Positions 5,623 to 8,756 of a DNA stretch of 8,756 bases are shown one piece after another. Source of the DNA: Euryarchaeota archaeon UBA250 (GTDB lineage: Archaea; Thermoplasmatota; Poseidoniia; Poseidoniales; Thalassarchaeaceae); the NCBI GenBank assembly GCA_002504845.1, contig DATW01000072.1, positions 2,695-11,450 on the forward strand. Reading direction: 5' to 3'. The notes under the pieces were generated by a model that was given only the letters and a program-made list of their open reading frames with translations, was not told the DNA's origin and ran no database searches. How positions within the stretch are numbered: the stretch's first letter is position 1; the number at the start of each line of letters is the position of its first letter. The position numbers and the translations under genes were made by a program.

Positions 5623-6045
5623 ATGATGACCCGGACTGAGATCGTCGTCGCTCTGAATGAAGCCCTTGCATGGGAACTCAGAGCCATAACCATGTATGCA
5701 CATTATTCGGCTTATGTCTCTGGAATACACAGATCCCACTTAGCGACCTACTTCAACAACGAAGTCACGGAATCGATAACCCATGCAGCGACTGTCAGGG
5801 CCGCCATTGTAAAACTAGACGGGAAAGCCATCACTGAGAGGGATGCAACACCAATCCCTCATACATCCGACTATCTCGAAATGTTGAAAGAAGCTTACAA
5901 GACTGAGAAAAATGCAAGCGAAACGTATGGAAGAATACTGCCCATGATTCAAGAAATCGGAGACTCTGAACTGTACGATGCCCTTGAAGTGATTTATTTT
6001 GATGAGCTTCGATCTGTCGAAGAACTCCGTATGATGTTGAAATGA
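5623..6045 (+). CDS. Small ferritin-like (bacterioferritin-like) protein
   Basis: This is a 140-residue, largely helical protein that I align by eye to the four-helix bacterioferritin/ferritin-like fold. Helix A carries ALAWELRAITMYAHY (14-28, Glu18). Helix B has NEVTESITHAATVRAAIVKL (46-65) with His54, followed by the DGKAI turn. Helix C has EMLKEAYKTEKNASETY (86-102, Glu95). Helix D has YFDELRSVEELRMML (125-139, Glu128). Compared with E. coli Bfr, Glu18, His54, the third-helix Glu and the fourth-helix Glu are kept, but the ExxH of helix B reads SxxH (Glu sits one residue earlier, at 50), the second His is Ser or Arg, and the haem-ligand Met52 is Ile. Iron oxidation and storage are therefore uncertain; a degenerate or different metal site, or a structural or binding role, is possible. 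It is first in a cluster with the peptidase (6-base gap). Confidence 0.75.
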   Translation: MMTRTEIVVALNEALAWELRAITMYAHYSAYVSGIHRSHLATYFNNEVTESITHAATVRAAIVKLDGKAITERDATPIPHTSDYLEMLKEAYKTEKNASETYGRILPMIQEIGDSELYDALEVIYFDELRSVEELRMMLK

Positions 6046-6051
6046 TACATC

Positions 6052-7590
6052 ATGCAACCCGATTATGTGCCGTGCCCCCCTCCACCCCCCATGGACTCGT
6101 ATGAGGAACTACTCAATCGACTCAGAGATATTGATTTAGCATCTCAGATTGGGAGTATCTTGGGCTGGGATCAAGAGGTGATTATGCCCAAAGCCGCTGC
6201 GGAAAGCAGGGCAGAGCATCTGGCATGGTTATCCAAAACAGTCCATGAGAAGATTACCGATCCCCGGGTTGGAGAGTTGATATCTGAATTAGATTCAACC
6301 TCTTTAGACCAGATCCAGGCTGCCAACCTCAGGCTTGCGACGGTTTCCTATGAGCGTGCTACGTGCCTTCCTGCAGATTTTGTCGAAGAATTCGCACGGT
6401 TAAGATCCAATGCTCATCACACATGGGCCAGAGCAAGGAAGGAAGATGATTTTTCTATATTCAGAGACGATATGGAGAAGATCCTCGACATGACACGTAG
6501 AAAAGCGGAATACTTTGGTTACAGCGAGTCCCCATACAATGCTCTTCTAGATCAATACGAGACCGGACTTACTGTTAGCCGATTGAACCCACTTTTCAAC
6601 GGACTACGAGACAGCGTTGCGCCGCTTGTCAGGAAAGTCACAGAATCTGGAAAACAACCAGATATGACTTGGGTCGAACGATCAAAATGGTCAGAATTAG
6701 CACAAACCCAACTCAGTCAAAGAGTATCAGAAGCAATAGGATTCGATTTCACCGCTGGAAGGAGAGATGCGTCAGTACATCCTTTTTGTGGGGGCCCCAA
6801 TCCAAGCGATGTTCGATGGACAACCCGTTATGATGAATCAGAGCCATTCGGATCTTTGTTTGGCTCGATGCATGAAACGGGCCACGGCACATATGAGCAA
6901 GGTCGTCCAAGAAATCTCGACTTCCAACCTGCAGGGAAAGCATGCGGGCTCGGCGTCCATGAGAGCCAATCTCGTTTATGGGAAAATCAAGTAGGCCGAT
7001 CGATCCAATTCTGTGAATGGGTTCTTCCAATGTGGAGGGAATGCTTTCCTGGACAGATGGATGATGTTACGCCTGAGATTCTTTGGAGAAGCGTCAACAC
7101 CATCCAACCAAGCTACATACGCACTGAATCAGATGAAGCAACATACAATCTTCATATTATGATTAGATATGAATTAGAGAAACTAATGGTCGAAGGCGAT
7201 ATAGAAGTCGATGAAATTCCAGATGCATGGGATGCAATGTATGAGGAATATCTAGGTATTAGACCACCAAATCGTACTATTGGTGTTTTACAAGACATAC
7301 ATTGGTGCATGGGTGCAATCGGTTACTTCCCGACATACACCCTTGGCAACCTCTATGCCGCCCAATTACTAGAAGCAGCTAGAGATGATATCCCCGATCA
7401 CGATGAGAGAGTGATAAAAGGAGACTTCCATCCTCTTCTTAATTGGATGAGATCGAAAATCCACTCCAGAGGCAGCATCCTTGAGCCTGCTGAACTCATC
7501 AAAGAGGCAACAGGCAGCTATCCTTCCCCACAACCGTTTGTTGAGTACCTATCAGACAAGGTGCGACGCCTATATGATATCGAAATCTGA
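6052..7590 (+). CDS. M32-family metallocarboxypeptidase (Taq/Pfu type)
   Basis: This is a 512-residue zinc carboxypeptidase of family M32, of normal length (about 500). It is cytoplasmic, with no signal peptide, and removes C-terminal residues from peptides with broad specificity. Family motifs are all present and in order: GWDQEVIMP (38-46), DVRWTTRY (253-260), the metal site HETGH (274-278, His274, Glu275, His278), HESQSRLWEN (303-312, with the third metal ligand Glu304), RTESDEATYNLHI (357-369) and GYFPTYTLGNLY (424-435). The start is open to question. The ATG at 6052 gives an N-terminus with five consecutive prolines (9-13), whereas the ATG at 6091 (MDSYEELLNRL) gives the typical family N-terminus. 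Neither has a Shine-Dalgarno motif. It lies 6 bases after the ferritin-like stop, so coupling to that gene is likely. Confidence 0.95.
   Translation: MQPDYVPCPPPPPMDSYEELLNRLRDIDLASQIGSILGWDQEVIMPKAAAESRAEHLAWLSKTVHEKITDPRVGELISELDSTSLDQIQAANLRLATVSYERATCLPADFVEEFARLRSNAHHTWARARKEDDFSIFRDDMEKILDMTRRKAEYFGYSESPYNALLDQYETGLTVSRLNPLFNGLRDSVAPLVRKVTESGKQPDMTWVERSKWSELAQTQLSQRVSEAIGFDFTAGRRDASVHPFCGGPNPSDVRWTTRYDESEPFGSLFGSMHETGHGTYEQGRPRNLDFQPAGKACGLGVHESQSRLWENQVGRSIQFCEWVLPMWRECFPGQMDDVTPEILWRSVNTIQPSYIRTESDEATYNLHIMIRYELEKLMVEGDIEVDEIPDAWDAMYEEYLGIRPPNRTIGVLQDIHWCMGAIGYFPTYTLGNLYAAQLLEAARDDIPDHDERVIKGDFHPLLNWMRSKIHSRGSILEPAELIKEATGSYPSPQPFVEYLSDKVRRLYDIEI
6075..6090 (+). repeat. C-rich tract before the alternative M32 start
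   Basis: Two runs of six C (6075-6080 and 6085-6090) flank TCCA, immediately before the ATG at 6091. If translation starts at 6052 they encode five prolines; if it starts at 6091 the tract is leader. Confidence 0.4.
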
Positions 7591-7605
7591 GAGTGAAGTG
7601 TAAAA

Positions 7606-8688
7606 ATGAATAGTAGCGCCCGTCTTTCAGACCTGTCTTCATTGGTCAGGTCTCTGAAAGCACCCGTTACAACCATCGCACAGAACGCTAAATCCTTCAT
7701 CGCCGGAGACGCTGAAGGGATAGCATCCGCTTGGTCTATCACAGATGGTGCCCCCCTCTGGTCAATCAATCTAGAACCTTCTGTGTCATCTATCGTATTC
7801 GCCAATGGAATCGTAGCGATTGCGCATGGGGCATCCATAACAGCGGTTAACCCTGATGATGGCGCAATAATTTGGACAATTCCTGTAGACGGTGCTTGTG
7901 ATTTCGTTGTGTTTGACAATCAATCGCTATGGGTCACTTCTTCTGTTTATGAGATTGAAATCGAAGACTATGTGGCATGTCGAATTATGCGAATCGAACC
8001 ACGTCGAGGTGTAGTCGAACAATCGATCTCCCTACCTTCTAAAGCATGGACATTAGATGCCTTTGGACGAGGCTGCATCTTGGGATTGGGCAGACCTCAA
8101 CCAGGCATATACACCATAAAAACAGGAAAAGATGACTTACACCATCTCGAACACTCTCCTAGAGCCCCAATATCACATTCTTCGATATCCTCTGACAACC
8201 GCATGTCATTCACAACTTCAGATTCCCATGCAATCCAAATTGATCAGGTTGGTAAAATCATAGATACGGCGAAAGATGTTGTTTTGGCAGGATTCAGACA
8301 TGATGGAAGATGGACCACCTACAATCAAAATGGAGAAGCTGGGAACGCGGAACCTGATGACGAAGATTTGAACGGCTTCCCACAACATTTCACCAGCACT
8401 GATGAGATGACTTTGTTAGCTACGAGGAAACCCGATTCTTTCGGGACGGTCTTCATTGGGAAAATACGAATGAACTGGACTCACACCAGTGAGATAACGA
8501 CAGTACACAGCTATTTGGATAGAACAGTGTTGGGCTGCTTAAACGGAGAAGTACTCCTTTTGGAAACCAATGTTTTGAAAAGAAGAATCACCAAACCAGA
8601 ATTTTCAGATGAAGACGACTCTTTGATTAGAGCACGCCTTAGAATGTTAAGATTTGGAGATAAGAGCAATACCTTGGAAGAGAAATAA
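7606..8688 (+). CDS. Cytoplasmic PQQ-like beta-propeller protein
   Basis: This is a 360-residue protein with short beta-strand repeats of the PQQ-enzyme/WD-like type. The clearest blades are SAWSITDGAPLWSI (41-54) and ITAVNPDDGAIIWTI (78-92), about 37 residues apart, each with the pattern small residue, strand, DG, then W. Later blades are weaker (VACRIMRIEPRRGVVEQS near 123-140; GCLNGEVLLLE at 310-320). No signal peptide or membrane anchor is visible, so it is probably cytoplasmic and is not a PQQ dehydrogenase: no catalytic or cofactor motif is seen. An acidic stretch lies at 249-254 and a charged tail (DEDDSLIRARLRMLRF) at 335-350. It is probably a protein-binding scaffold. The gene follows the peptidase by 15 bases with no strong ribosome site. 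Its specific role is unknown. Confidence 0.75.
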   Translation: MNSSARLSDLSSLVRSLKAPVTTIAQNAKSFIAGDAEGIASAWSITDGAPLWSINLEPSVSSIVFANGIVAIAHGASITAVNPDDGAIIWTIPVDGACDFVVFDNQSLWVTSSVYEIEIEDYVACRIMRIEPRRGVVEQSISLPSKAWTLDAFGRGCILGLGRPQPGIYTIKTGKDDLHHLEHSPRAPISHSSISSDNRMSFTTSDSHAIQIDQVGKIIDTAKDVVLAGFRHDGRWTTYNQNGEAGNAEPDDEDLNGFPQHFTSTDEMTLLATRKPDSFGTVFIGKIRMNWTHTSEITTVHSYLDRTVLGCLNGEVLLLETNVLKRRITKPEFSDEDDSLIRARLRMLRFGDKSNTLEEK

Positions 8689-8756
8689 GGGTTTATTGAC
8701 CCCTATTTCCAGTGGACTGCTCTAATATCAAGGAAAGGTTTATGGACTACCCCTTA
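8689..8756 (+). promoter_or_regulatory. End of window: near-repeated GGTTTAT element, possible promoter of the next gene
   Basis: No gene is visible in these 68 bases. GGTTTATTGAC (8690-8700) and GGTTTATGGAC (8737-8747) match at 10 of 11 bases, 47 bases apart, each followed by a CCCTA/CCCTTA stretch. GGGT...ACCC (8689-8702) could form a weak four-pair hairpin after the propeller stop. The TTTAT cores could be TATA-like boxes for a gene beyond the window. Confidence 0.3.

Noticed and set aside
5512..5739. N-terminal extension of the STAND ATPase to the ATG at 5739
   Set aside because: It would run 117 bases into the ferritin-like gene on the other strand, its residues do not look like folded protein, and the winged-helix domain starts naturally at 5511.
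7606..8688. PQQ-dependent dehydrogenase
   Set aside because: No signal peptide, no cofactor-binding or catalytic motifs, and it is too short; only the repeat pattern is shared.
1..8756. CRISPR array, tRNA, rRNA, transposon or phage genes
   Set aside because: No regularly spaced repeats, no cloverleaf or rRNA stretches recognised, and no transposase, integrase or phage structural motifs in any frame.

Overview
The window looks archaeal. It has short leaders, several genes with no Shine-Dalgarno motif next to ones with a clear motif, oligo-T rather than hairpin-plus-T ends, and a winged-helix/STAND ATPase of a kind common in Euryarchaeota. The gene mix (ribulose-phosphate epimerase, thioredoxin, CGFS glutaredoxin, BolA, aquaporin, M32 carboxypeptidase) and moderate GC make me think of planktonic marine Thermoplasmatota (Poseidoniales/Marine Group II or a relative). 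This is a judgement from gene content only; there is no rRNA or other marker in the window.

Layout: bases 1-429 are the 3' end of an unrecognised plus-strand gene. It converges on a minus-strand cluster running from about 3561 down to 565, transcribed in the order rpe, bolA, grxD, aquaporin, EamA transporter. bolA and grxD share an ATGA overlap, grxD and the aquaporin overlap by 8 bases, and gaps of 48 and 60 bases flank bolA and eamA. A thioredoxin gene (3677-3994) is divergent from rpe. It converges, with only 23 bases between, on a minus-strand gene for a winged-helix STAND-type ATPase (4018-5511). Divergent from that ATPase is a plus-strand cluster of a small ferritin-like protein (5623-6045), an M32 metallocarboxypeptidase (6052-7590) and a cytoplasmic PQQ-like beta-propeller protein (7606-8688), with gaps of 6 and 15 bases. 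The last 68 bases hold no gene but contain a near-repeated GGTTTAT element.

How the parts may work together: thioredoxin, CGFS glutaredoxin, BolA, a ferritin-like protein and a possibly peroxide-permeable aquaporin suggest a region concerned with thiol redox and iron or iron-sulfur handling. The glutaredoxin-BolA pairing is an established partnership for [2Fe-2S] binding. The wider theme is inference. The most interesting spot is the 111-base space between the STAND ATPase and the ferritin-like gene. It holds four copies of a GATTCA-type motif in two tandem pairs facing each other, one copy running into the ATPase start codon, plus a hairpin just before the ferritin-like ribosome site. This looks like an operator through which the ATPase could control itself and the ferritin-like/peptidase/propeller cluster. 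I found no CRISPR array, tRNA, rRNA, transposase or phage gene.
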